A stretch of 64,000 bases of DNA from NCBI GenBank assembly GCA_001936135.1, contig CP012818.1, positions 2,170,001-2,234,000 on the forward strand. The letters are read 5' to 3'. Under the pieces are notes generated by a model. It was not told the DNA's origin. It made no database searches and saw only the letters and a program-made list of their open reading frames with translations. The first letter of the stretch is position 1; each line of letters opens with the position of its first letter. Made by a program: the position numbers and the translations under genes. Below are positions 1 to 9,674 of this stretch, piece by piece. The DNA comes from Saccharomycopsis fibuligera x Saccharomycopsis cf. fibuligera (Eukaryota > Ascomycota > Saccharomycetes > Ascoideales > Saccharomycopsidaceae).

Positions 1-3000
1 TCAGAGTTACTTTCATGGTCTTTAGTAAACACCAAAGTCACAATGGTCAAAATTTGACGAAGATAAGTGACCCTTCTTTTAGCATCATCTCTTTGGCAAA
101 TAACAACTTTTATAATCAACTTAGACAACGCATCAATAGCAATAAAAACATCGTTATTCTTGTCTTTGCTGCCAAACACATCATCCTTCAAAAAGGATGC
201 AACAGCAATCTCAGTAGCAGTTCTAAAAAACACTGACATATATTCGGGCTTAGTAAGAACGCCTTTCTTTGCCAATTGATGAACGAAAACATAAGGTAAT
301 TTATCATTCAAATTACTGTGCTGCAATAATCTAACCCATTCTAAAAAGACATAACCCATCTGAGCACTCAAAGCAACTTCATTAGTATCGCCGGGTTTTA
401 ACATTGGAGCTTGGGTTTTTTCAAGTTGTTCGAGTAAATTTTCAGCAAAAGCATTCTTAATTCCGCCACTCTTGATAAACATATTCAATTTATCAATTGT
501 AGTAGCAAAATCCGTTCTTAAACAAAATGCTTCAGGTCCAATTAACGTTTCACTAATTAACTCAGATGCAAACTTGATAGTAGCATCATTTTTTGAGGCA
601 ACTGCTTTAGAAAGAGATGAATCGAGATCAGATGGAGCAATCAATCCAACTTTAAGTAAAGTACTCATAATTTTTGAATTGAATTTTCTGTCGTCTTCTG
701 CGTGAACTAACCACCAGCTAGCATCCTTAGCAGTAGAAGGAGAGAGTTCGCATAATTTGTTCAAAAGATAAACCAAAGTCTCACATGAAAGAATGGTATC
801 TGCAGTTGTGAACAATGCGTTGACTGTAAATTGAGCAACTTTGACATAGATCTCATCTCCAATAGCAGTGAGGTTCTTCGAGCAAATATTCAAAATTTGA
901 GCCAACACTTGCTTAACTGGATGATCATCAGGAAGATCACCCAATCTTGCATCACGACTTTCGGCCAATGCTTTTAATAATGCTTCAAGTAATTGTTGTA
1001 AATACGTGACTGACTGAACAAACATAGACTGAGCGGTATTTTGCTCTAGTTCTGCAGTGGCTTCAGTAGCCTGAGAAATCTGCTGAGGTTGACCAGCAAG
1101 CATCTGTCTATTTGCTAATACAGCTGGATTTTGTACAAACTGAGCCTGTTGATCAACATTTATTGCTCGTCTTGCTTGTGCAGCGGCAGATTGCTGATTT
1201 ATCAAAGTGAGTCTCCCAATTTCTTCGTATACTTGCATTTGTTCAGCTGAAACTCCACTAGGCATTAATCCGAGCGGCTGTGGCAAATACAATGCGTATT
1301 TGCTGATACTAGGTGAAACATATGGTTGAGTTGGAGCTTCTAATTTATGTTGGCGACGAGCTATTATAGCTGGATATAATGCTTCATCCATTTCTTGGGT
1401 AGCTTTCTCCATTGCTGCAACTTCGATAAGCTGGCATGCACCTTCAATGTTATCATTGATCACTTGTATCAACATCTGTTCAATAACCGCAGGATCAGAA
1501 TGAATAAAACCTTGAGTTAAAGATGCTGAAACATTATCGCTAATATGTTTCAACAACAAGTCTCTAGAAAAGACCTTTGCTAGATATTGTGAAACACCTC
1601 TAACAGTATTTGCTGCACTTCTTCTAAGCTTAACTTCATCAGATTCCAAGGCAAAATCCTTCAACACCAAAGTATGGGAGGTGTTAACAGAAATACTAAC
1701 CGCTCTATCAACAGCTGGTGGTAAAACCTCTCTAATGGCCTTGTTAAAAGACAATTGGGAAATTCTTTTGAGATTTGGATGCAATTGATAGAATGCTTTG
1801 CCAGAAAGATTATTGACAAAATTTTCCAACATTAGCGACAAATTGTTTGCAGATTCAGCGACATTAATATTTGTTGGAATAGATGTTTGTTGTTGTTGTT
1901 GTTGCTGCTGTTGCTGCTGCTGCTGTTGTTGTTGTTGTTGTTGTTGTTGGCGAGCTTGAGGCTGAAGATGTTGACCAGGTTGAGAAATTTGGTTTTGAGA
2001 TAACTGACCGGCAATTTGGCTTTGTAGTTGTTGTTGCTGTTGTCTCAATTTCAATTGAGCTTGAAGCTGTTGTTGTTGTTGCTGTTGCTGTTGCTGTTGT
2101 TGTTGTGCAATCAAAATTGCCGCACTTTGAGGATCTGCGACATGTTCCAATGCATTCGGTAAATGAGGAGCACTCAACTTATCTAATCCGGATTTCAAAT
2201 GCACTGTAACGAGCTGTGATAACTGTTCACGAGTTTTGTCTTTCAATAAGTCTGTTGGCTCGATATCATCAATCTTTAATTGCAACTCGTTTAGCAAAAC
2301 TTCAATAGCAAATCTCAACTGCAAGTTAAGGTTTGCAGTCTTATAAAGCTCAATCAACAACCCTAAGATACCTAATGTCCAAGGATTTGGTGGACTAAAA
2401 ACTTTTGATTTAATGGTTTCATGTAAAACTTTGCACACAAAAGGAATCGTGAGAATCAACTTGTCCAATATGAAACCTTCTAAAAGTAAATCTTTGAACG
2501 ATAAATAGCTACGTAATATAGGCTTATCCCTTGCTACTGTAATTTTGCCCAACCATGAACCCAAGTTTTTCAAATGAGATCTTTCATTGACAGATTCGCT
2601 ATTATGATTCATCAAATAGGAAATCTGCTGTAAAGTCACTGATAAGATGTGCTGTTCAAGTAATGGCGAGTTCATTGCTTCAACCAACCTAGAATAAAGA
2701 TCTTGATTATTAAATTCCAGCTTAGCCCTTGATGCCACAATGTATTTAGAAAACCATTCAAAGTTCTTTTCTGACAACGCTTGCTTGATAGTGTTAATTC
2801 TCACAGGAAGATTTTCGTTAGTGATATTGTTGACAACAAACAAAATTTTGTCAGAATTTTCCTCCAGAGGGTCTTCTTGGACAGTGTTGCTGATAAAGTC
2901 AATAGCTGGATTTATGGACTTAAATAGCGTTTCCTCAACCTTCTTGTCTGCTGGTGTATTAAGTTGCTTGAAGTTTACAGCAGCTGGGGATTGGCTCTTA

Positions 3001-5609
3001 ATATCAGCAACCTCACCATTTACTGTCAGTTCTATAATTTGATAAATCTTTGGTTGAAGCTTCAACCCAGGAATATCATGCAAAGCTTTGCAATATCTTG
3101 GGAATTCTGGTAAACGAGGTCTAGCAGAAAGCAAAGCTTGGACTGCAAATTTGAACATATTGGACTCTGGGGTTTCGCGAGCAGATTCCAAGATAAAACT
3201 CAAAGCAAGAGACAATGTGACACCATCAATTAAGTGATAGTGGATGAGCGAGCCAAACAAAATGGACGTTTTCTGTAAAGCATCGACTGGGTACTCTCTA
3301 AAAAATCTGTATTCATCTAATAAGGAGTGTATCATACAAGCAAACACATCCTGGTCGTAAGGATTGTTGGATTCCTTCAAGGTTTGAAGCATTTTAACAA
3401 TCTCGGTAATATCCATTGTATTATTATACATTCTTTGATAGTATTCTTTCATTTGTTGCTCAACTGCCATTGGGAAAGTGTTAGCAGTAGAATTTACGGC
3501 GTTAGCCAAAATAGCTTCATCATGGCCATACCCAAAGTTTATCAATCTTGGATATGCCAGCAAGCACTGCTTCTGCACGGCTCTTACTTCAATCACCTGC
3601 TGAGGGGTAATTTGCTTTTGCTCACCAATAAATTTCAACAATTCGTAGACAAGTACCAAACTCAAAGACTTATGATTGGCGTCAAATTGGCCAGACTGCG
3701 AGTATTCATATTCGGCCTTCGCTTCAGCCATCAAAAACACAAGTAGTTGTCCAAAAGCTTCGTTTTTTTTTGGAAAATTAGCATTAAAGTAATTGCGAAT
3801 GACTGGCACAAAATTGTTCCAACCTTGAGCTATTGCCTTTGCTGCATATTTCAACCAAATGCTGAAGTTAACAGGTGATTTTGCTGAGTTATTTAGAACA
3901 GGTTCCAAAATGTTCAATTGGAGAAGATAAAGTACAAGCTTAAGAGCTCTTGGGTCTCTTATAGTTAAGCAGTGTGACAAAAATATGAAAAATTCATTAG
4001 CATCAACCTCTGAAAATTTTTTCAAAGCAGCAGGCAAAAAAGGGGACAGTTCTTGCAACCAAATGGATAGTAAATTCACAAGTAAATCTAATGTACCACG
4101 AGTTCTTTTGAGATTTAATATTGCAAATACAAAGCATTCGGAGAACTGCTTAACGTCAGCATTGAATAATTCAGCAACCTCTGCTGACATTTCTGCTTCG
4201 GGAGCACAGACAACATCAAGGTAAAGTTTTGTAATATTCAAAAAGCGCATAACGGAATTTCCTGAATTTGCCGCCAAATTGGTAGGCAAAAATGGAGTAT
4301 TAATGAATACTGGCGTCAAATTTTTTAGCTGATAACACTGATTCTCAACGGTAAATCTATGGATCAAAAAGAATAAAGGGACACTGAGATTTAGGTCAAA
4401 ATTCTGTTGCAAAAACAAGTCGATTACATCATCAGATGGTAGTGAAATGAAAAGTTGATTGAGGGACACTAGAGTGGGTTGTAATTTGGCAGAGTCCTTT
4501 GTTGGCAATGATGCAAAGTAATTTTTGAGGTTTATATGCATGCGAGAAATCACATTTGCCCAATTTGGCTGAATCTTTAGTGTTGAGCTGATAATAGATC
4601 TAAGTTGATAACCCTTCGTCGATGCATCTTGAATGTTAAGCGCAATAAAGTTTGGCAACTTATTAGGACTGTTAGATAATTTTTGTGAGCCAGGGATCAA
4701 TACTTCTGCATATATAAATCCAAGGGCTTCATCAATTTTATCTTGTTCCTGAATCACAGAAATGATATTAGATATATAATCAGGGGAGATTAATTCAGGA
4801 TTAGACTGCGATAATATATTTTGGATGGACATATTTGATAACTGTGAAAATAGTTTGGAGATCTGCGATTGAATCGATGCTGGAACTTCTTTCTCTGAAC
4901 GGAACCTATCGTAAATGTAATTTGCAATGATTAATTTCTGAGATAATGACAAAGACTGTGAATTGAAGTAATGAGTTAAAAATAAAGAGAGGTTTTCCGT
5001 ACAATTGAGATTATGAGCTGTGTAATCGGGATCTCTCAATAAAACAATTAATTGTGGAACAGAAGATTCTAATACAGAGATAGCCTCTTTTTGTAATTCG
5101 GCGGACGCGTCGGACTTTTCAATGAAGGTTGAAATTAAAACCTGTTGATAAACGTCGCAGTGTAATTCTTTGAACAAGGATGTTAATGAAAGAGACTCGC
5201 AAACTTCTAAACCTTTTTCGAGAGCGCTTTTGACAATAGGTGCTTTTTCTGGGTGTGAAGATATGTGATCGAACTCTAAAGCCAATAGATCAAGGATGGC
5301 AGTCGATGAGGAGTGGGATTGTGATTGCTTGGACTTTTTGTTCTGGAAAGCGATAACGGAATATAAGAATAGCTGAACAAAATAGTTATCGTAAGTGCGT
5401 TGTGGATAAGAGTTACACAAGTAGTGAATTTTTTTGAAGGTTGCGTGTAAGTTATCTTTGGTCGCGGAAGTGGCAAAAAGTGAAATCTGATCAGCTACCG
5501 CTTGTAATAATGTGAGAGAATAGTTTGATACCGGGAGAGAATGGTTTTCTGTGGTAGATCTTCGATTAACGCAGTTGCTGTTGTTTATTTTTTGGTTTTT
5601 AATGTTCAT
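1..5609 (-). CDS. CDC39: CCR4-NOT complex scaffold Not1/Cdc39, 3' end outside the window
   Basis: Not1 is the scaffold of the CCR4-NOT deadenylase/transcription complex. The minus-strand frame is open from an ATG at 5609 to base 1 (about 1,869 codons), so the C-terminal NOT1 domain is cut off; S. cerevisiae Not1 has about 2,100 residues. An N-terminal HEAT-like region and the central Caf1-binding MIF4G-like region come first. Then comes a Gln-rich insert of several CAA/CAG runs (bases about 1889-1948 and 2026-2105, residues about 1168-1240). It is followed at once by the Caf40/Not9-binding DUF3819 segment, recognisable by LPPAVDRAVSISV and LVLKDFALE. The first residues read MNIKNQKINNSN. Identification is by recognition of these conserved segments. 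The gene is divergent from ILM1. Confidence 0.93.
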   Translation of the reverse strand, partial: MNIKNQKINNSNCVNRRSTTENHSLPVSNYSLTLLQAVADQISLFATSATKDNLHATFKKIHYLCNSYPQRTYDNYFVQLFLYSVIAFQNKKSKQSQSHSSSTAILDLLALEFDHISSHPEKAPIVKSALEKGLEVCESLSLTSLFKELHCDVYQQVLISTFIEKSDASAELQKEAISVLESSVPQLIVLLRDPDYTAHNLNCTENLSLFLTHYFNSQSLSLSQKLIIANYIYDRFRSEKEVPASIQSQISKLFSQLSNMSIQNILSQSNPELISPDYISNIISVIQEQDKIDEALGFIYAEVLIPGSQKLSNSPNKLPNFIALNIQDASTKGYQLRSIISSTLKIQPNWANVISRMHINLKNYFASLPTKDSAKLQPTLVSLNQLFISLPSDDVIDLFLQQNFDLNLSVPLFFLIHRFTVENQCYQLKNLTPVFINTPFLPTNLAANSGNSVMRFLNITKLYLDVVCAPEAEMSAEVAELFNADVKQFSECFVFAILNLKRTRGTLDLLVNLLSIWLQELSPFLPAALKKFSEVDANEFFIFLSHCLTIRDPRALKLVLYLLQLNILEPVLNNSAKSPVNFSIWLKYAAKAIAQGWNNFVPVIRNYFNANFPKKNEAFGQLLVFLMAEAKAEYEYSQSGQFDANHKSLSLVLVYELLKFIGEQKQITPQQVIEVRAVQKQCLLAYPRLINFGYGHDEAILANAVNSTANTFPMAVEQQMKEYYQRMYNNTMDITEIVKMLQTLKESNNPYDQDVFACMIHSLLDEYRFFREYPVDALQKTSILFGSLIHYHLIDGVTLSLALSFILESARETPESNMFKFAVQALLSARPRLPEFPRYCKALHDIPGLKLQPKIYQIIELTVNGEVADIKSQSPAAVNFKQLNTPADKKVEETLFKSINPAIDFISNTVQEDPLEENSDKILFVVNNITNENLPVRINTIKQALSEKNFEWFSKYIVASRAKLEFNNQDLYSRLVEAMNSPLLEQHILSVTLQQISYLMNHNSESVNERSHLKNLGSWLGKITVARDKPILRSYLSFKDLLLEGFILDKLILTIPFVCKVLHETIKSKVFSPPNPWTLGILGLLIELYKTANLNLQLRFAIEVLLNELQLKIDDIEPTDLLKDKTREQLSQLVTVHLKSGLDKLSAPHLPNALEHVADPQSAAILIAQQQQQQQQQQQQQLQAQLKLRQQQQQLQSQIAGQLSQNQISQPGQHLQPQARQQQQQQQQQQQQQQQQQQQQQTSIPTNINVAESANNLSLMLENFVNNLSGKAFYQLHPNLKRISQLSFNKAIREVLPPAVDRAVSISVNTSHTLVLKDFALESDEVKLRRSAANTVRGVSQYLAKVFSRDLLLKHISDNVSASLTQGFIHSDPAVIEQMLIQVINDNIEGACQLIEVAAMEKATQEMDEALYPAIIARRQHKLEAPTQPYVSPSISKYALYLPQPLGLMPSGVSAEQMQVYEEIGRLTLINQQSAAAQARRAINVDQQAQFVQNPAVLANRQMLAGQPQQISQATEATAELEQNTAQSMFVQSVTYLQQLLEALLKALAESRDARLGDLPDDHPVKQVLAQILNICSKNLTAIGDEIYVKVAQFTVNALFTTADTILSCETLVYLLNKLCELSPSTAKDASWWLVHAEDDRKFNSKIMSTLLKVGLIAPSDLDSSLSKAVASKNDATIKFASELISETLIGPEAFCLRTDFATTIDKLNMFIKSGGIKNAFAENLLEQLEKTQAPMLKPGDTNEVALSAQMGYVFLEWVRLLQHSNLNDKLPYVFVHQLAKKGVLTKPEYMSVFFRTATEIAVASFLKDDVFGSKDKNNDVFIAIDALSKLIIKVVICQRDDAKRRVTYLRQILTIVTLVFTKDHESNS
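1883..2106 (-). repeat. CAA/CAG trinucleotide tracts encoding polyglutamine in CDC39
   Basis: On the plus strand this is a run of TTG/CTG-type triplets in two main blocks (about 1889-1948 and 2063-2105) with a short one between. In the CDC39 frame both blocks encode Gln. They sit in the linker between the Caf1-binding and Not9-binding regions, where length changes should be tolerated. Confidence 0.9.
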
Positions 5610-6347
5610 TAAGGATGTCGGGCACAAACCGACAAATTAGTATAATACACAAATAGCTGGTGAAAGTAGATGATGACGGGGGCCCGAAAGCACAGGAGGG
5701 GAGATGGTAAATAGAACAACAACCAATTGTTTGATGGAACAATATATACAATGGCTATCGCAGATGCTGCCTGTGGAAAGATTATATGAGAGTGATCTTT
5801 TCGTAGACACAAAGAAAATTTGTCAAAAGCAAGAAGTAATCTTTCTATAGAACAGGTGTTAGTGTCAACGACCGCAATAGAGCAGCAAGGCAAACGAGGT
5901 GCTTGCAGTAGAATAAATCGAAGAGCCTAAGTAATCTAGCGGTAGGCTGGCGTGGCAGTAGCAATATCAGCGCAGCAGAATGGGCAATTCTTACCTCTAG
6001 GATGGATTAAAAGCAGGCGCTGTGGTTATGGTGATGATATCCAGAGGAGGACAACTCTTTCTAAAGAAGAAAACAGGAGCGTTGAATTGGCTTTGGCTGG
6101 CGGAGGGCAAGAAAATAATAAAAAACTCGACAACCGCCCAGACCAAAATTTTGTGGAAAACCGGCGACTAAACGGTTACCCGCGCATGAATACACCGGTT
6201 TAACTGCCGCTGTTCGCTGAGGGCGCTTACTCTTCGTGAGCACAACGAAGACATTGTAAACAGGAAAACAGACCAGAAAGAAACAGACAACCTGACACAG
6301 TATCTGCCAATTCTACAACATCTACCAGAAATTATCCAACACACAGA
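5610..6347. promoter_or_regulatory. Divergent intergenic region, CDC39 / ILM1
   Basis: This 738-bp spacer separates the divergently transcribed CDC39 and ILM1 and must carry both promoters. I see no clear TATA box. The short frames inside it have no recognisable product. Confidence 0.5.
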
Positions 6348-7004
6348 ATGGCTTTTGTGAGCTCCGTTTCCTTATCCTACTGGCGCTGCGCCTTCTTGTT
6401 GACGGTAGCCTTTTTCCTTGTCAAAAGCCCCGAGTCGGTGATCTTTAATACATATGTGTTGATGTTTGCCCAGATCTTCAACAACGTGGTAGTTGACACT
6501 CTCAGTGAGTCCAAGAACGAGCCAGTATTGGGGCTTCTTGCTACTTTCTTGACCCTCAATGCTCTCTCTGACCTTATTGCCATCTTTTCTATCTCCAGTC
6601 TTTTTTCCAAACCACCAATTCTTGATGCCAACAACCTCAGCGATGTGCAAGAAAACGAAAGTGCAAGACCGAGAATCGATAACAAGGAGTTGTATTTTAC
6701 TTACTTTGAGAACCTTGTGCCTCTAAGACTCGTGTTTTTCTTTGCATTGACAGGATATAGTTATATTACTGACAATGTTCTTGTTGGCAACAACTTGGTC
6801 AGCACCTATGGGTGCATTGAAATCTGGTTCAACTTCATCATATTCAACAACTTGAGAGAAGAGAAAGTCGCAAGATACAAGAGCGGCTACTACACCGCTC
6901 AGCCAGATGATGAAGCTGATCTCCTAGAGGAGACTGAGCCTTCCGACTATAGCGACGACGGTATCGGAGAGCACGAAGGCAAAGCGGTCGAAGATGAGAA
7001 ATGA
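6348..7004 (+). CDS. ILM1: Ilm1-family membrane protein
   Basis: A 218-residue protein resembling S. cerevisiae Ilm1 (about 200 aa), an ER-type multi-spanning protein whose loss increases mitochondrial DNA loss. Conserved landmarks are the N-terminal RCAFLLTVAFFLVKSPES segment, LNALSDLIAIF, the VPLRLVFFFALTGYSYI helix and the final YGCIEIWFNFIIFNNLREEK. About four hydrophobic segments are visible between residues 12 and 165, followed by an acidic cytosolic tail rich in Asp and Glu (residues 180-218). The start is the first ATG of the frame. The precise biochemical role of the family is not established. Confidence 0.85.
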   Translation: MAFVSSVSLSYWRCAFLLTVAFFLVKSPESVIFNTYVLMFAQIFNNVVVDTLSESKNEPVLGLLATFLTLNALSDLIAIFSISSLFSKPPILDANNLSDVQENESARPRIDNKELYFTYFENLVPLRLVFFFALTGYSYITDNVLVGNNLVSTYGCIEIWFNFIIFNNLREEKVARYKSGYYTAQPDDEADLLEETEPSDYSDDGIGEHEGKAVEDEK

Positions 7005-7598
7005 ATCTTATCAACTCAAACGAATAAACACAAAGCTAGATCTCTAGTACCAACAACTGTCCAACTTAAACTGGCAAACTGCTAAACGGTTTTTGCTTCT
7101 ATGCACTTATGCGAGGCTGGTGCTACTACTGCATATTTGCTAGACAATTCAACGCATATATCTGCTTATTATCGCTTGTTATTGCTGGTTATTGCTGTAT
7201 TTTGCATATTCTGGCATCATTTTTCAATCATCAGACACTTGCCGCTGCTAATGATGCTGCTGCTGTTGGTGAATAATTCATCGCTCATGTCGTATATACA
7301 ACCTCGCCTGGCCTCTCCATGCCTTGTGGTTTGGTTATACATGTGTATTATATATATAGCTACATATTCCTGTCAGCGTCTCTGTTTATGGCTCTCTTTT
7401 TCACTTTTGCTTAAGGCTTCTAACGAAATAAAATCATAACACATAAGTCATCTTTTTTCCTTTTTTTTTTGTTTTTCTTTCGAACACGGCCCTTTTTAAT
7501 TTTCTAAGCTTTTTGAAATATTTACCTTATTGACCGAAGAACACTTTGAACTCTTCTAAACCAATACGCCCATCATCTATCTTCAAATACTGTCAAAC
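7005..7598 (+). promoter_or_regulatory. ILM1-HEM13 spacer with the HEM13 promoter
   Basis: A 594-bp same-direction spacer. It contains a TATATATA element at about 7350-7358 and a T-rich tract near 7450-7475 upstream of the HEM13 ATG. HEM13 is oxygen- and haem-regulated in S. cerevisiae, but I cannot point to a specific operator here. A 112-codon frame at 7101-7439 looks non-coding. Confidence 0.5.
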
Positions 7599-8573
7599 AT
7601 GTCTGCTCCGAAGTTCAGTCCTGAAAATGCCTCCATTCGTGAGAAGATGGAGGCTTTAGTTCGTCGCAAGCAAAAGCAAATTATTGAAAGTTTGGAAAGC
7701 CTCGATGACGGTTACAGATTCAAATTCGACTCTTGGGAAAGACCAAACAATGGCGGTGGTGGATTATCTTCAGTCATTGAAAATGGTAAAACTTTTGAAA
7801 AAGGTGGGGTTAACGTCTCTGTTGTTTACGGTAGCTTGCCTCCAAAGGCCATCGAATCAATGAGAGCCAATCACAAAAACTTGGAAAACCCAAGCCAAGG
7901 CCAAGAAGGAGTCAAGTTTTTTGCCTGTGGATTATCAATGGTTATCCATCCACTCAATCCTCATGTTCCAACAACACACCTTAATTATAGATACTTTGAA
8001 ACGTGGAACCCAGATGGAACTCCTCAAACTTGGTGGTTTGGCGGTGGTGCGGATTTGACACCATATTACTTGTATGAAGAAGATGCGAAATTGTTTCATC
8101 AAACCCACAAAGACTGTTTGGATAAATTTGACACTAAACTATACCCAGAATGGAAACAATGGTGCGATAAGTATTTCTGGATTCCTCACAGAAACGAAAA
8201 TAGAGGTGTGGGTGGTATCTTCTTTGACGATTTTGATAGCAAAGATCCAAATGAAATCTTAAGCATTATTGAGTCCTTATTTGATGCTTGGATCCATTCT
8301 TACACTACAATTGTCAGCAGAAGAAAAGACTTGCCATACACTGAAAAGCAAAAGCAATGGCAATATGTTAGAAGAGGTAGATATGTTGAATTTAATCTTG
8401 TTTATGACAGAGGCACCAAGTTTGGCTTGCAAACTCCTGGCTCAAGAATTGAATCAATTTTGATGTCCCTACCTGCTAATGTTAGTTGGATATATAATCA
8501 TAGTCCGGAAGAAGGAAGTGAGGAAGCCAAGTTGGAACGTATTTTCAAAAACCCTATAGAATGGGCTGTCTAA
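7599..8573 (+). CDS. HEM13: Coproporphyrinogen III oxidase, oxygen-dependent
   Basis: Converts coproporphyrinogen III to protoporphyrinogen IX by two oxygen-dependent decarboxylations in haem biosynthesis; the yeast enzyme is cytosolic. The 324-residue length matches the family (S. cerevisiae 328). Highly conserved blocks are visible: [20 protein letters not shown] (residues about 107-126), [31 protein letters not shown] (145-163), the [17 protein letters not shown] block, [20 protein letters not shown] and the C-terminal [12 protein letters not shown]. No in-frame CTG codon was noticed, as expected for a conserved, highly expressed gene in a CUG-Ser yeast. The start ATG gives the expected N-terminus. 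It is convergent with IMG2. Confidence 0.97.
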   Translation: MSAPKFSPENASIREKMEALVRRKQKQIIESLESLDDGYRFKFDSWERPNNGGGGLSSVIENGKTFEKGGVNVSVVYGSLPPKAIESMRANHKNLENPSQGQEGVKFFACGLSMVIHPLNPHVPTTHLNYRYFETWNPDGTPQTWWFGGGADLTPYYLYEEDAKLFHQTHKDCLDKFDTKLYPEWKQWCDKYFWIPHRNENRGVGGIFFDDFDSKDPNEILSIIESLFDAWIHSYTTIVSRRKDLPYTEKQKQWQYVRRGRYVEFNLVYDRGTKFGLQTPGSRIESILMSLPANVSWIYNHSPEEGSEEAKLERIFKNPIEWAV

Positions 8574-8877
8574 CAGTTTCATATTTTTTTCTTTTTCTTT
8601 GATTTCTCGTCACTTGTTATCGTTGATGTCTATATGAGTTTACGTTTAGTTTTAACCATTTAATCTTTTTTCTTTTTTTTTTTTTTTTCTTTCTTTTTTT
8701 TTTTCTTTCATGTTAATTAATACGGCAATTGCAACCGTAACGATTTATGAGTTTTTTCTACTAGTAAAAATGAAAAGCTTTTCAAAACTTCTGTAAAAAG
8801 CAAAATGAATCTTCTATTCTATGTACAATAATAAACTATAGAAAATAAATCTTTGAGCATTCCACAACACAATTCGT
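8574..8877. terminator. Convergent 3' region HEM13 / IMG2 with long T tracts
   Basis: This 304-bp spacer between converging genes carries T-rich stretches at about 8665-8710. These are typical of yeast polyadenylation/termination regions. Nothing else was seen. Confidence 0.5.
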
Positions 8878-9351
8878 TTAAAGGACCTTTCTCAACACAT
8901 TACGCACAGCACCAACATAATCACCTCTAATCACTACCTTCTTACTCTCCTGAAGAACCTTCACTTCATCTTCTTGTAATACTGGTAACGCTTTGAGCAA
9001 ATCTTTCTTAAAAAGAACCACGTCTCCTTCTATTCTTCTAATCACAGTTTCACGGACTTGACCTCTGCGTATTTCAGAATATACTGGCAATCTTCCAGTA
9101 GTAGTTTTTGATATGTAATAGCTTCCCAACACAGTATTGTTGAACGGCTTCGTCTGTAAATCCTTTGATGGATCAATAGACTCTATTCTTGGAAAAATCC
9201 TAGCAGAGGGCTTTTCAGTAGGTGAGAATATTTCCTTAGTATTGGTGTCTTTTAAGTACTTGGCTTTTTGAATTTTTTGCAACTCGCTCTGCAAGTTGAA
9301 AGTCGATTGGAATCTCTTGAAACAAGTTGTCTTTATTTTTGATCTAAACAT
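8878..9351 (-). CDS. IMG2: Mitochondrial large-subunit ribosomal protein mL49 (Img2)
   Basis: A 157-residue protein with a basic, Ser-rich presequence (MFRSKIKTTCFKRFQSTFNL) and a C-terminal mL49/Img2 domain. The diagnostic core is GRLPVYSEIRRGQVRETVIR followed by RIEGDVVLFKKDLLKAL, matching the family pattern of LPVY, then T.IR.IEGD, then a short helix. Img2 is a structural protein of the mitochondrial 54S subunit, needed for mitochondrial translation and genome integrity. Length is close to S. cerevisiae Img2 (146 aa). Its promoter (9352-9674) contains a CACGTG element. Confidence 0.83.
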   Translation of the reverse strand: MFRSKIKTTCFKRFQSTFNLQSELQKIQKAKYLKDTNTKEIFSPTEKPSARIFPRIESIDPSKDLQTKPFNNTVLGSYYISKTTTGRLPVYSEIRRGQVRETVIRRIEGDVVLFKKDLLKALPVLQEDEVKVLQESKKVVIRGDYVGAVRNVLRKVL

Positions 9352-9512
9352 CTCTTCTGTGGTTTTATTAGTAGGTGGGCTTTTGTAATGTGTGTTTGTT
9401 CAATATATTTTCTGTTCTCCTCTTCTTCACCTTACACTCATTCTCTGTTATTCGTCGCTGATTATTGCAGAGAAAATAAAAAAATTGAAAATTTTCGATT
9501 TCCAAAATTTAA

Positions 9513-9540
9513 ATATATGTGCACGTGCGCACGCACGTAA
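9513..9540. promoter_or_regulatory. CACGTG/GCAC-rich element upstream of IMG2
   Basis: A cluster of CACGTG (9522-9527) plus two further CACG/GCAC motifs stands out in an otherwise AT-rich promoter. An A/T-rich stretch with AAAATTTTC-like words lies just beside it. CACGTG is the Cbf1/bHLH core. AATTTT-type words are known near mitoribosomal genes of Candida-type yeasts. Assigning a binding protein is inference. Confidence 0.45.
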
Positions 9541-9674
9541 CGAATATTTTAACAGAAATTATTACAATTATTATTACAACATGGTACGATTAATTCATAA
9601 GAGTAAAGATGTTTGACGTTTATGTACAAAAGTTGATGTAAAATATGTAGGCTAAAGCTTTGACTCTAAATAGC

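Noticed and set aside
7101-7439. 112-codon plus-strand frame between ILM1 and HEM13
   Set aside because: Hydrophobic, low-complexity translation from AT/pyrimidine-rich promoter DNA with no recognisable domain.
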